The notes under the pieces are model-generated. The model searched no databases and was not told the origin of the DNA. It saw nothing but the letters and a program-made list of their open reading frames with translations. Shown here one piece after another: positions 25,179-34,251 of a stretch of DNA of 64,000 bases (positions are counted from its first letter, which is position 1; each line of letters starts with the position of its first letter). Source of the stretch: UBA1479 sp963976055 (lineage in GTDB: Bacteria; Pseudomonadota; Alphaproteobacteria; Rhodospirillales; Casp-alpha2); contig CAXBJB010000005.1 of assembly GCA_963976055.1 (NCBI GenBank), positions 248,001 to 312,000 on the forward strand, given 5' to 3'. The translations under genes were made by a program, and so were the position numbers.

Positions 25179-26840
25179 ATGACCGAAACCCTGGCCATCG
25201 CCATTGCCCAGATCAACCCCACCGTCGGCGACGTGGCGGGCAACCTGACGCTCGTCCGGGATGCCCGGGCCGAGGCCGCCAAACTGGGCGCCGATCTGGT
25301 CGTCACGGGCGAATTGGCGCTCTGCGGTTATCCGCCGGAAGACCTGGTGCTGAAACGCACGTTCCAGGACAGGATCGAGGACGCGGTGAAGACCCTGGCC
25401 GCCGAGACCAATGACGGCGGTCCGGCCGTGCTGACCGGGGCGCCCTGGCGGGAAAAGGGCAAGTTGTACAACGCGGCCCTGCTGCTCGACAGCGGCGCGG
25501 TTCAGGTCGTACGGCTCAAGCACGAATTGCCCAATTACGGCGTGTTCGACGAAAAACGCCTGTTCGCGCAAGGCCCCCTGCCCGGCCCGGTGCCGTTCCG
25601 GGGGGCGCGGCTCGGCGTCATGGTCTGCGAGGACATGTGGTTCGAGGACGTGACCGAATGCCTGGACGAATCCGGGGCGGAGATGCTGATCGTCCTCAAC
25701 GGATCGCCCTATGACGTGGAGAAGGGCGATCAGCGCCTGAGCTATGCGGTCAGCCGCGTCAAGGAATCGGGCCTGCCGCTGCTTTACGCCAACCTGGTCG
25801 GCGGGCAGGATGAACTGGTGTTCGACGGCGGCTCCTTCGTGCTCAACAAAGACTGCGCCCTGACCGCCAAGATGCCCTGCTGGCAAAGTGCCGTCGCCCT
25901 GACCAAGTGGACCCGCGACGGCGAGGCCTTCCGGCCCGAGCCGGCGGAGATCGTCGCCGAGCCCGGCGACCTGGAGGCGATCTACCGCGCCATGGTGCTG
26001 GGGCTCCGCGACTATGTGAACAAGAACGGCTTTCCGGGCGTGGTCCTGGGCCTGTCCGGCGGGGTCGATTCGGCGCTGTCCGCCGCCGTCGCCGTCGACG
26101 CGCTCGGCGCCGACCGCGTGCTGACGGTGATGATGCCCTCGCCCTATACCTCCGCCGACAGCCTGGAGGACGCGGCCGCGGCCGCGGCGCTTCTGGGCAC
26201 GCGCCTGGAAAGCATTGCCATCGCGCCGGCCATGGACGCCTTCGACGCCATGCTGGCCCCCCTGTTCGCCGGCCGCGACCGCGACATCACGGAAGAAAAC
26301 ATCCAGGCCCGCACGCGGGGCCTGTTGCTGATGGCGCTCAGCAACAAGTTCGGCCATATGCTGCTGACCACCGGCAACAAGTCGGAGATGTCCGTCGGCT
26401 ACGCCACCATCTACGGCGACATGAACGGCGGCTATTCCGTGTTGAAGGACGTCTACAAGACCACCGTGTTCAAGCTCTGCCACTGGCGCAACCAGCATTG
26501 CCCGGCGGATTTCCTGGGCCCCCGTGGCCGCGCGATTCCTGAGCGCACCATCACCAAGCCGCCCTCGGCCGAACTGCGCCCCGACCAGAAGGACCAGGAC
26601 AGCCTGCCGCCCTATGAGGAACTGGACGCCATCCTGATGTGTCTGGTGGAAAAGGAAATGGGCTTCGACGCCACGGTCGCGGAAGGCTTCGATCCCCAGG
26701 TCGTGCGCCGCATCTGGGTCCTGCTCGACCGCGCCGAATACAAACGCCGTCAGGCCCCGCCGGGGGTCAAGATCACCGGCCGCGCCTTCGGCCGCGACCG
26801 CCGCTATCCCATCACCAACGGATTTACAAAGCAGTTCTGA
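25179..26840 (+). CDS. nadE: Glutamine-dependent NAD+ synthetase
   Basis: A 553-residue two-domain enzyme that amidates nicotinate adenine dinucleotide to NAD+. The N-terminal nitrilase-type glutaminase domain (1-260) shows the catalytic Glu (ELALCGYPPEDL), Lys (LKHELPNYGVFDEKR) and Cys (MVCEDMW, near residue 150). The C-terminal synthetase domain has the ATP loop LGLSGGVDSALSAA and ends with the conserved GRAFGRDRRYPI. Its TGA stop shares a base with the cysS start (TGATG at 26838-26842), so the two genes are translationally coupled. Confidence 0.93.
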   Translation: MTETLAIAIAQINPTVGDVAGNLTLVRDARAEAAKLGADLVVTGELALCGYPPEDLVLKRTFQDRIEDAVKTLAAETNDGGPAVLTGAPWREKGKLYNAALLLDSGAVQVVRLKHELPNYGVFDEKRLFAQGPLPGPVPFRGARLGVMVCEDMWFEDVTECLDESGAEMLIVLNGSPYDVEKGDQRLSYAVSRVKESGLPLLYANLVGGQDELVFDGGSFVLNKDCALTAKMPCWQSAVALTKWTRDGEAFRPEPAEIVAEPGDLEAIYRAMVLGLRDYVNKNGFPGVVLGLSGGVDSALSAAVAVDALGADRVLTVMMPSPYTSADSLEDAAAAAALLGTRLESIAIAPAMDAFDAMLAPLFAGRDRDITEENIQARTRGLLLMALSNKFGHMLLTTGNKSEMSVGYATIYGDMNGGYSVLKDVYKTTVFKLCHWRNQHCPADFLGPRGRAIPERTITKPPSAELRPDQKDQDSLPPYEELDAILMCLVEKEMGFDATVAEGFDPQVVRRIWVLLDRAEYKRRQAPPGVKITGRAFGRDRRYPITNGFTKQF

Positions 26841-28237
26841 TGACCCTTCGCCTGCACAACACGCTGACCCGGGACAAGGTCGATTTCAAACCGATCGACG
26901 ACAAGAACGTGCGCATGTACGTCTGCGGCCCCACGGTCTACGACTTCGCGCACATCGGCAACGCCCGGCCCGTGGTGGTGTTCGACGTGCTGTACCGGCT
27001 TCTGAAACGGCTTTACCCCGCGCCGGACCACAAGGTCACCTACGTGCGCAACATCACCGACGTGGACGACAAGATCAACGCCCGCGCCCAGGAATCCGGC
27101 CGCTCCATCGAGGACCTCACGAAGGAGACCGCGGCCCAGTTCCACACCGACATGGCGGCCCTGGGCGCCCTGCCCTTGCCCCGCAAGTACGAACCGCGCG
27201 CCACCGACCACATCCCCGAAATGATCGCCATGATCGAAACCCTGATCGATAAGGGGTTTGCGTATGAGGCCGAAGGTCATGTGCTGTTCAGCGTGCCGGC
27301 CATGGACGACTACGGCCGGCTGTCGCGCCGCGACCGGGACGAGCTGATCGCGGGGGCCCGGGTCGAGGTCGCGCCCTATAAACGCGATCCCGCCGACTTC
27401 GTTTTGTGGAAGCCGTCGCCGATTGCCGACGGCCTGCCCGGCTGGCCCAGCTCCTGGGGACGCGGGCGGCCCGGCTGGCACATCGAATGCTCGGCCATGT
27501 CTAGGAAACTGCTGGGCGAGACCTTCGACATCCACGGCGGCGGCCAGGACCTGATCTTTCCCCACCACGAGAACGAGATCGCGCAAAGCCGCTGCGCACA
27601 CGGCACGGACGTGATGGCCAACGTGTGGATGCACAACGGCTACCTGATGGCCGAGGGCGAGAAGATGTCCAAGTCGCTCGGCAACTTCTACACGGTCCAC
27701 GACCTGTTGCAGGAATTCCCCGGCGAGGCGATCCGCCTGACGCTGCTGAAGACCCATTACCGCCAGCCTTTGGACTTCACCAAGGACGGAATCCGCGAAG
27801 CCAAGGCGGAACTGGACGGCTTCTATGGCGCCCTGCGCGGTGTCCCCGTTACGGACAGTGATGAGGCTTCGGCAGCCTTGATGGATGCGCTCTGCGATGA
27901 TCTGAACACGCCGCTGGCGATCAGTCAGCTTCACGGCCTCGCCGCCGCCGTCAACAAGGCGGATGACGCGGCCAAACCGGCGTCGGCCGGGGCCCTGAAA
28001 TCCGCGGCCGGCGTTCTGGGCCTTCTTCAGCAGGACCCGGAAGACTGGTTCAAGTGGCAGCCGCCGGCCAAGGCGGGCGGGCTCACGGACGCCGAGATCG
28101 ACGCCCTGATCGCGGAGCGCGTGGCCGCCCGCAAGGCCAAGGATTTCGCCCGCGCCGACGAGATTCGCGGCATCCTGACCGCCGGGGGCATCGCGGTCGA
28201 GGACAGCGCCGGGGGCGCGACCTGGCGCAGAATCTAA
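26840..28237 (+). CDS. cysS: Cysteinyl-tRNA synthetase
   Basis: A 465-residue class I aminoacyl-tRNA synthetase that charges tRNA-Cys. The first zinc ligand Cys29 and the HIGN form of the HIGH motif (residues 38-41) lie in MYVCGPTVYDFAHIGNARP. The zinc-site GWHIECSAM and HENEIAQS segments and the KMSKS motif (EGEKMSKSLGNF) are all present. The ATG overlaps the nadE stop. It converges with the formyltransferase-like gene (four bases between stops). Confidence 0.95.
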   Translation: MTLRLHNTLTRDKVDFKPIDDKNVRMYVCGPTVYDFAHIGNARPVVVFDVLYRLLKRLYPAPDHKVTYVRNITDVDDKINARAQESGRSIEDLTKETAAQFHTDMAALGALPLPRKYEPRATDHIPEMIAMIETLIDKGFAYEAEGHVLFSVPAMDDYGRLSRRDRDELIAGARVEVAPYKRDPADFVLWKPSPIADGLPGWPSSWGRGRPGWHIECSAMSRKLLGETFDIHGGGQDLIFPHHENEIAQSRCAHGTDVMANVWMHNGYLMAEGEKMSKSLGNFYTVHDLLQEFPGEAIRLTLLKTHYRQPLDFTKDGIREAKAELDGFYGALRGVPVTDSDEASAALMDALCDDLNTPLAISQLHGLAAAVNKADDAAKPASAGALKSAAGVLGLLQQDPEDWFKWQPPAKAGGLTDAEIDALIAERVAARKAKDFARADEIRGILTAGGIAVEDSAGGATWRRI

Positions 28238-28241
28238 TGGA

Positions 28242-28865
28242 TTAACCCCCGAAGGCGCGGAAGCGCCGGCGGATTTCCTGTTCCGAGGCATCGCGCGGCG
28301 GCTCGCGCAGGGCGGCGGCCTCGGCCTTGCTGCGCTTGGTTCCGGACCAAGTCTCGGCGGAATGCGGCAGGGGCGCATCCTCCGTCGCCAGATGCGCGGC
28401 GTACCTCTGGAACAGGCCGACGCAACGCTGGTAGGCCATGACCTCCAACTCGTCGTAGCGTAGCTTCAGCCCCGCCGGCAAGTCGAACCAGTCGACGTCG
28501 ATGATCGGCCCCTCGTCCACGCGCCGATCCATGACATGCAGGGTCGCGCCGAACCGGGCCGCCCCATCGTACAGGGCGAAGCCCGCGGCCCAGCTTCCCG
28601 GATAGGTCGGCGGACCGGGATGGAAATTGTAGGCCGGGCCCGGCAGGGCATCGAGAACGTCGGGCGGCACCACGACCCCGGTACAGAAGGCGACCAGCCG
28701 GCGGCCTTGGTTCGCCGACGCCCCGCCCGCCAGATCGAGGGCATCGCGCAGGGAGGCTTCGCCGTCAACGTGATTGACGTGAACGGTCGGGTTATGGGCC
28801 ATCAGGACGGCCGCCAGATGGGGCCCCTCGACGTCGCCGGTCAGCAGGATGATCTCGTGCGGCAT
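28242..28865 (-). CDS. Formyltransferase-family protein
   Basis: A 207-residue protein with the formyltransferase fold. The catalytic Asn-His pair is in YNFHPGPPTYPGSW, near residue 80, and an Asp in RRVDEGPIIDV completes the N-H-D set used by Fmt and PurN to move a formyl group from 10-formyl-tetrahydrofolate. It is shorter than Fmt (about 310) and lacks its tRNA-binding C-terminal domain. It differs from PurN at the N-terminus. Relatives modify sugars or unknown amines. The substrate is unknown and the neighbours give no hint. Confidence 0.65.
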   Translation of the reverse strand: MPHEIILLTGDVEGPHLAAVLMAHNPTVHVNHVDGEASLRDALDLAGGASANQGRRLVAFCTGVVVPPDVLDALPGPAYNFHPGPPTYPGSWAAGFALYDGAARFGATLHVMDRRVDEGPIIDVDWFDLPAGLKLRYDELEVMAYQRCVGLFQRYAAHLATEDAPLPHSAETWSGTKRSKAEAAALREPPRDASEQEIRRRFRAFGG

Positions 28866-28933
28866 GACCGAACGCTAACACGGGCGATGGCCAGGCGCGA
28901 ATATGACAAATAAAATGTAATCTTTTGGCTAGC

Positions 28934-28964
28934 TTGACGGTTTCGCCCTTTCACCCGCTATAAT
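28934..28964 (+). promoter_or_regulatory. Sigma-70-like promoter of the DHp-GGDEF-EAL gene
   Basis: TTGACG (28934-28939) and a perfect TATAAT (28959-28964) are separated by 19 bases. Spacing is slightly long, but both boxes are close to consensus and this is one of the AT-richest spots in the area. Transcription would begin near 28971, about 75 bases before the preferred start codon. Confidence 0.55.
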
Positions 28965-29045
28965 GCGGAACAGGGTGAGAAAACCCCCCGAACCTGCGGA
29001 AAGCGGCCATCGAAGATGGTCAGGGGGCAAACACAAGCTGGTTCA

Positions 29046-31427
29046 ATGGCGGACATCTACGAAATCAAGCCGGGCGCCCGGCAGGCGGGCCAGCACCTTC
29101 AGGACGAAGGTGACGCCACGGAAGAGGCCAACGAGACCCTTCTGGAAACCCTCAGTCACGACCTGCGCACGCCCCTGAACACCATCATCGGATTCGCCGA
29201 CATGATGGACCAGGAAATCCTGGGCCCGCTGTCGAACCCTCATTACCGCGAATATGTCGAGGTGATCTCGACCGAAGGCCGGCGCATGCTGGACTTCATC
29301 AACGACCTGCTGAACCGCAAGCGCTTCGAGAACATGAAGCGCACGGAACAGGGCTTCCGCCACGTCATCGAGTTGGCGCCGGACCTGATCGCCGTGTGCC
29401 GCGGCGGCGCCATCGACCTGATCAACCCGGCGGGCGCCGACATGCTGGGCGTGTGGCCGGCGGTCGAATTGAAGGGCCGCGTCTTTACCGATTTCGTGCA
29501 GGCCGACAGCCTGGCCCATTTCACGGGCGGGATCGAGAACCTGACCAAGGAGCGCCTGCGCACACCCATGGTCCTGTTGCGCGCCGACGGCACGACCCTG
29601 GATGTCGAACTGGCGGCCCTGCCCTATGAGGAGCACGAGGACGACGGCGACGGCACCGCCTACATCATCATGGCCCGCGACGTGACCGAGCGGAACCGCG
29701 CGCTGAAGGCCCAGGCGACCCGCGAAGAACACCTGCGCAAGATCATGGACACGGTCGCCGACGGCATCATCACCATCGACGAGACCGGCACCATCGAGAC
29801 CCTGAACCCGACCGCCGAGGAAATCTTCGGCTACAAGCCCGGCGAACTGGTCGGCTCCAACGTCAAGGTCCTGATGAACGAAGACGACGCCGCCAACCAT
29901 GACCATTATCTGGCGCGCTACACCAACACCGGCGTGCGCCACATCATCGGCGCCGCGCGCGAGGTCATCGGCCGGCGCAAGAACGGCTCGCTCATCCCCA
30001 TCGAACTGGCGGTCTCGGAAATGCGGTTTTCCGGGCGGCGCCTGTTCATCGGGGCGTTGCGCGACATTACCGAGCGCAAGGAGAACGAGGAACGCCTGCG
30101 CGACCTGGCGACCCGCGACCCGCTGACCCGGCTGCCCAACCGCAACCTGTTCACGGAACGCCTGGAAGAATCCATCGAACAGGCCGACACCTGCGGCGTC
30201 GGCTTCGCCGTGCTGTTCCTCGACCTCGACAATTTCAAAACCATCAACGACGCCCTCGGCCACCTGATCGGCGACCGCATCATCCAGCTGGCGGGCCAGC
30301 GCGTGTGCGGCTGCGTGCGCGGCCAGGATACGGTCGCCCACCTGTCCGGCGACGAATTCATGGTCATCCTGGAAGGCATGGACGACGAAGCCCGCGCCGC
30401 CAAGATCGCCCGCGACGTTCTCAAAAGCCTGTCGCAGCCGTTCAAGGTCGATGGCCGCGAGGTCTTCACCTCGTGCAGCATCGGCGTGGTGATGTACCCG
30501 AAAAACGCCAATTCTCTGGTCGAACTGATGCGCAACGTGGACACCGCCGCCCACTTCGCCAAGAAGCAGGGCCGGGCCAATTTCCAGTTCTACACGGAAC
30601 AGCTGTCCGAGGACGCCAGGCGGCGGATCGAGGTCGAAAGCGGCCTGCGCCGGGCCTTGGAAAACAACGAGTTCGAACTGGTCTTCCAGCCCAAGGTCGA
30701 CCTAGAAACGCGCCGTATCATCGGGGCGGAAGCCTTGCTGCGTTGGGACAACGCCAACCTGGGCAAGGTGTCGCCGGTGGAGTTCATCCCCGTCGCCGAG
30801 GAAACCGGCCTGATCGTTTCCATCGGCAGCTGGGTGCTGCGCCAGGCCTGCGAGACGGCGGCGGTCTGGATCAAGGAAGGGCTGACCGCCTGCCACATCG
30901 CCGTCAACCTGTCGGCCATGCAGTTCCTGCACGGTGACCTGGCTGGCGAAATCAAGGATGTGCTCGACACCTGCGGGCTCGACCCGCACTTGCTTGACGT
31001 GGAACTGACGGAAAGCATGCTGGTCTCCAACGCCGAGGAAACCATCCGCATTCTCAAGGTCATCAAGGACATGGGCGTCAACGTGTCGATGGACGACTTC
31101 GGCACCGGCTATTCATCGCTCAGCTATCTGACCCGCTTCCCGCTCGACAACCTGAAGGTCGACCGCTCGTTCGTCACGGGGCTGCCCGACGACCGCGATG
31201 CCTCGGCCGTGGCGCGGGCGATCATTTCGATGGCGCAGAACCTGAATCTGAAGATCATCGCCGAAGGCATCGAAACGGAAAATCAGGTCGGCTTCCTGCA
31301 TGCGCTCGGCTGTCAGGTCGGCCAGGGCTATCTGTTCAGCCCGCCGGTCAGCAACGAGAAGTTCATGGAACTGGCCCGCGCGGGCACAAGTGCCTTTCTC
31401 AAGACGCCGCCCGCCGCCGGCGAGTAA
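29046..31427 (+). CDS. DHp-PAS-PAS-GGDEF-EAL signalling protein (c-di-GMP turnover)
   Basis: A 793-residue cytoplasmic protein. A histidine-kinase dimerisation domain comes first (H-box LSHDLRTPLNTIIGF, His38), but no ATPase domain follows. Then come two PAS domains (about 105-215 and 230-345), a GGDEF domain (about 355-520) with an SGDEF signature and the RDPLTRLPNR entry, and an EAL domain (about 535-785) with EALLRW, ELTES, DDFGTGYSSL and a full set of metal ligands. Both c-di-GMP synthesis and breakdown are possible. The ATG at 29016 would add 10 unlikely residues; neither start has a good ribosome site. No membrane helix is seen. Confidence 0.85.
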   Translation: MADIYEIKPGARQAGQHLQDEGDATEEANETLLETLSHDLRTPLNTIIGFADMMDQEILGPLSNPHYREYVEVISTEGRRMLDFINDLLNRKRFENMKRTEQGFRHVIELAPDLIAVCRGGAIDLINPAGADMLGVWPAVELKGRVFTDFVQADSLAHFTGGIENLTKERLRTPMVLLRADGTTLDVELAALPYEEHEDDGDGTAYIIMARDVTERNRALKAQATREEHLRKIMDTVADGIITIDETGTIETLNPTAEEIFGYKPGELVGSNVKVLMNEDDAANHDHYLARYTNTGVRHIIGAAREVIGRRKNGSLIPIELAVSEMRFSGRRLFIGALRDITERKENEERLRDLATRDPLTRLPNRNLFTERLEESIEQADTCGVGFAVLFLDLDNFKTINDALGHLIGDRIIQLAGQRVCGCVRGQDTVAHLSGDEFMVILEGMDDEARAAKIARDVLKSLSQPFKVDGREVFTSCSIGVVMYPKNANSLVELMRNVDTAAHFAKKQGRANFQFYTEQLSEDARRRIEVESGLRRALENNEFELVFQPKVDLETRRIIGAEALLRWDNANLGKVSPVEFIPVAEETGLIVSIGSWVLRQACETAAVWIKEGLTACHIAVNLSAMQFLHGDLAGEIKDVLDTCGLDPHLLDVELTESMLVSNAEETIRILKVIKDMGVNVSMDDFGTGYSSLSYLTRFPLDNLKVDRSFVTGLPDDRDASAVARAIISMAQNLNLKIIAEGIETENQVGFLHALGCQVGQGYLFSPPVSNEKFMELARAGTSAFLKTPPAAGE

Positions 31428-31478
31428 CCCGCCGGCCGCCGACATCGTCAATTCAAGTGAACCCCGCCCGCACGGCAT

Positions 31479-32006
31479 TCAGGTCGCGATGATGGCGTCG
31501 ATCTCTTCCTGGTCCATGGTCTTGGTCGCGCCATGGATGATGCCCGATGCGGTGTCCAGCAAGCGCTGGATCATGCGTGACATGACGGTCGCCTGTTCGC
31601 GCAGCATGCTCTGGTCGCCCGCCTCGATATAACGCTCCAGAAGCTGGATGCTGGTCACGATCACGTTGTTCAATTGCGCCACCGTATGTTCGAAGGGTTC
31701 CCGGTAGACCGGCAGCACATGATCGTAGGCTTCCATGGCCAGTTCCCGGTCGGCGATGGTCGAGTCGCGAAAATGCTCGACATAGCCCTTAGGCTGCCAG
31801 GCCTTAACCTCTTCCATGATGTCCGGCATGTCGGGAACCATTTCCAACAACATGACGATTTCGTTGAAATGGTTGAGGTAATCGGTGGCCAGCAGGGTGT
31901 CGGAATCAAGATTAGACCCGGCAGCGCGGGCCTTGAGATCGAGATATTCCGGCGATGGATCGGTCACCATGTTTTTGCCCACAGCAGCCGCGGATGTTAA
32001 CGCCAC
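31479..32006 (-). CDS. Conserved helical hypothetical protein
   Basis: A 175-residue acidic, mostly alpha-helical protein without signal peptide or membrane segment. The N-terminal 12 residues are weakly coding, so the ATG at 31970 (starting MVTDPSPEYLDL) is a good alternative start. Amphipathic stretches at about 85-160 (VAQLNNVIVTSIQLLERYI) suggest a helical bundle. I do not recognise the family. It converges with the large GGDEF-EAL gene, whose stop lies 51 bases away. Confidence 0.6.
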   Translation of the reverse strand: MALTSAAAVGKNMVTDPSPEYLDLKARAAGSNLDSDTLLATDYLNHFNEIVMLLEMVPDMPDIMEEVKAWQPKGYVEHFRDSTIADRELAMEAYDHVLPVYREPFEHTVAQLNNVIVTSIQLLERYIEAGDQSMLREQATVMSRMIQRLLDTASGIIHGATKTMDQEEIDAIIAT

Positions 32007-32352
32007 GATATTTCCCTTCAGACCACCTTCCCCCTGCCCCCACAGCGGCCCTCTTTGCCGGAAGCGGCCGCACCCGCGAAACCGGCCGGATCGATATTAC
32101 ATTTCCAGCATAATCATCCGGGCGGCAATTTCCAATCGGCCTTTGCGAAATCGCACGCCCGGACACAACCGGGCCTGGGGCCGCGCCCCTTGAGAAATGC
32201 CGCCGCATTCGGCATTCTCCCGCGACCCTGCGGCGGACAATGCGCCCGGGAACAGCAAACCGAGGCCAGCCCCCCATGACGGACACCCGCGTCTATCCGT
32301 TCGATATCTCTCTCCGCGACGGCGTCGCGCCCGTAAAAGTCTGACCCGGATC
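32007..32352. other. 346-base spacer with three tandem hairpins
   Basis: The spacer between the helical hypothetical gene and trmJ holds three stem-loops in a row: GCCCGG/CCGGGC (32157-32162, 32169-32174), GGGGC/GCCCC (32177-32181, 32185-32189) and a 10-bp stem with one bulge between 32192-32202 and 32210-32219. A 22-codon ATG frame follows at 32276-32344. Elsewhere in the spacer I see no gene or clear promoter. Confidence 0.4.
32276..32344 (+). other. Possible 22-codon leader peptide before trmJ
   Basis: An ATG frame encoding MTDTRVYPFDISLRDGVAPV plus two residues ends eight bases before the trmJ ATG. GAGG lies about 11 bases upstream, a weak ribosome site. The composition looks protein-like but the frame is too short to be sure. 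Confidence 0.2.
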
Positions 32353-33153
32353 ATGGCGGGCACGGATTCCTCGCGGCGCGGCGACGCCGATACGATCGAT
32401 GCCTCGGGTGCGCCCGCGGTCGTTCTGGTCGAACCGCAGTTGGGCCAGAACATCGGCATGGCGGCGCGGGCCATGCTGAACTGCGGGCTGACGGACCTGC
32501 GCCTGGTCAACCCCCGCGACGGCTGGCCGAGCGAACCCGCGCGGGCCGCCGCCTCGGGCGCCGACCTGGTGATCGACGGGGCGCGCGTATTTGACACCGC
32601 CGCCGAAGCCGTCGCCGACCTGAACCTGGTCATCGCGACCACGGCGCGGTCCCGCGACATGACCAAACGGGTGCTGACCCCGCGCCGCGCGGCCGAGGAA
32701 ATCCGCCACATATATGCCGAAAGCGGGGCCCGCACGGGCATCCTGTTCGGGCGCGAAGCGAAGGGCCTCGACAACGACGAGGTGGCGCTGGCCGACGCCA
32801 TCCTGAATGTGCCGCTGAACCCGGCGTTCTCGTCCCTCAACCTGGCGCAGGCGGTGCTGCTGGTCGGCTATGAATGGCGGCTGATGGGATTGGACGTGCC
32901 GGCCGAGGACCTGGCCATGCCCAAGACCACGCGCCCCGCCGACCACCAGGACCTGGTCAACCTGTTCGAGCATCTGGAAAGCGAACTGGAGACCTGCGGC
33001 TTCCTTCAGCCGCCGGAACGGGCCCCCACCATGGTCCGCAACCTGCGCAACCTGTTCGGCCGCGCGCGCCTGACGGACCAGGAAGTCCGCATCCTGCGCG
33101 GCGTCATCGTCGCCCTGCGGCGGGGTCCCAGGGACCCCGCCAACCAGGATTAA
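32353..33153 (+). CDS. trmJ: tRNA (cytidine/uridine-2'-O-)-methyltransferase, TrmH/SPOUT family
   Basis: A 266-residue SPOUT methyltransferase that 2'-O-methylates tRNA position 32. The trefoil-knot motifs are visible: VVLVEPQLGQNIGMAARAM near residue 25, TGILFGREAKGLDNDEV in the middle and LNVPLNPAFSSLNLAQAVLL for SAM binding. The C-terminal 90 residues form the helical extension typical of TrmJ. The exact start is uncertain because no ribosome site stands out. It overlaps the alcohol dehydrogenase gene by four bases, tail to tail. Confidence 0.85.
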   Translation: MAGTDSSRRGDADTIDASGAPAVVLVEPQLGQNIGMAARAMLNCGLTDLRLVNPRDGWPSEPARAAASGADLVIDGARVFDTAAEAVADLNLVIATTARSRDMTKRVLTPRRAAEEIRHIYAESGARTGILFGREAKGLDNDEVALADAILNVPLNPAFSSLNLAQAVLLVGYEWRLMGLDVPAEDLAMPKTTRPADHQDLVNLFEHLESELETCGFLQPPERAPTMVRNLRNLFGRARLTDQEVRILRGVIVALRRGPRDPANQD

Positions 33154-34196
33154 TCCATCACGAACACGCCCTTGCCGGTCGTCTGGGTGTCGAACAGCTT
33201 GTAAGCCGCGTCGGCCTGATCCAGCGTGAAGCGGTGGGAGAACAGGGCGTCGACGTCGATCTTGCGTTCGGCCACGAAGGCCGCGCAATCGGCCTGCCCG
33301 TTCTTGGAAAAGGTCCAGGACCCGACGATGGAGACCTGACGGCGCAGGATGTCCTGGCTGACATCCAGGGTCACCTGTCCGCCCTCGCCGACGAAACACG
33401 CCGTGCCCCAGGCGCGCAGGCAGCGCACGGCGGACGCCCGGGCCTCGGCATTCGACGAACAGTCGAGGGATTTATGCGCGCCCTCGCCGCCGGTCAGGTC
33501 GCGGATCACCGCGACCACATCGTTGCCCATGGGGTCGATGACGTGGTCGGCGCCAAAATCTTCCGCCATCTTGCGCCGCTCGGCCGAGATGTCGAGGGCG
33601 ATGACCCGCGCCCCCATGGCCTTGGCCAGCTGCGTCGCCGACAGCCCGACCGGCCCCTGACCGAACACCACCACGGTCTCATCCCCGGCCAGGTCCAGGC
33701 GCTTGAGCGCCCCGTAGGCCGTGCCCGTGCCGCAGGAAATGGCCGCCCCCGTGGTGAAGCTGAGATCGTCGGGCAGCCGGACCAGGGTATGGGCCGGCAC
33801 CTTCATGTATTCGGCATGGGCGCCGTGGCCGGTGGTGCCGTAGACGGTGATGCCGTCGATGCACATCTGCGACCAGCCCGTGCGGCAGTGCTTGCACACG
33901 CCACAGCCGGAATAGTGATGATCCATCATGCGGTCGCCGACGCGCGCCTGGGCTTCCGACACGCCCGCGCCGACCTCTACCACCACGCCGCAAGGTTCGT
34001 GCCCGGCGATGATCGGGCCCTTGCGCTCGCCCAGGCCCAGGGTCGGGGTGCCCGGCGGATTGCGGTAGTATTTCAGGTCGCTGCCGCACATGCCGGACGC
34101 CTTGATCTTGAGAACGACCTCGCCCGGCCCCGGATGAGGGTCGGGGAAATCCATGATCTCGATCTTGCGGTCGCCGGGGAACACCACTGCCTTCAT
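33150..34196 (-). CDS. Zinc-dependent medium-chain alcohol dehydrogenase
   Basis: A 348-residue MDR-family oxidoreductase. Catalytic zinc ligands are Cys37 (SGMCGSDLKYY) and the His of AGHEPCG. The structural-zinc Cys cluster is CGVCKHC plus a Cys seven residues further. The nucleotide loop is VVVFGQGPVGLSATQ. It probably oxidises an alcohol or polyol with NAD(P)+; the closest named relatives are threonine and sorbitol dehydrogenase-like proteins. It is last in a minus-strand run after yqaA, dsbB and coq7, with a 55-base gap to coq7, so it may have its own promoter. Confidence 0.82.
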   Translation of the reverse strand: MKAVVFPGDRKIEIMDFPDPHPGPGEVVLKIKASGMCGSDLKYYRNPPGTPTLGLGERKGPIIAGHEPCGVVVEVGAGVSEAQARVGDRMMDHHYSGCGVCKHCRTGWSQMCIDGITVYGTTGHGAHAEYMKVPAHTLVRLPDDLSFTTGAAISCGTGTAYGALKRLDLAGDETVVVFGQGPVGLSATQLAKAMGARVIALDISAERRKMAEDFGADHVIDPMGNDVVAVIRDLTGGEGAHKSLDCSSNAEARASAVRCLRAWGTACFVGEGGQVTLDVSQDILRRQVSIVGSWTFSKNGQADCAAFVAERKIDVDALFSHRFTLDQADAAYKLFDTQTTGKGVFVMD

Positions 34197-34251
34197 CGTC
34201 TTGGTCCTTTTGGTTTCTTCTCTGTCTTGGATGTTTTTTTAGGGAACAGTA

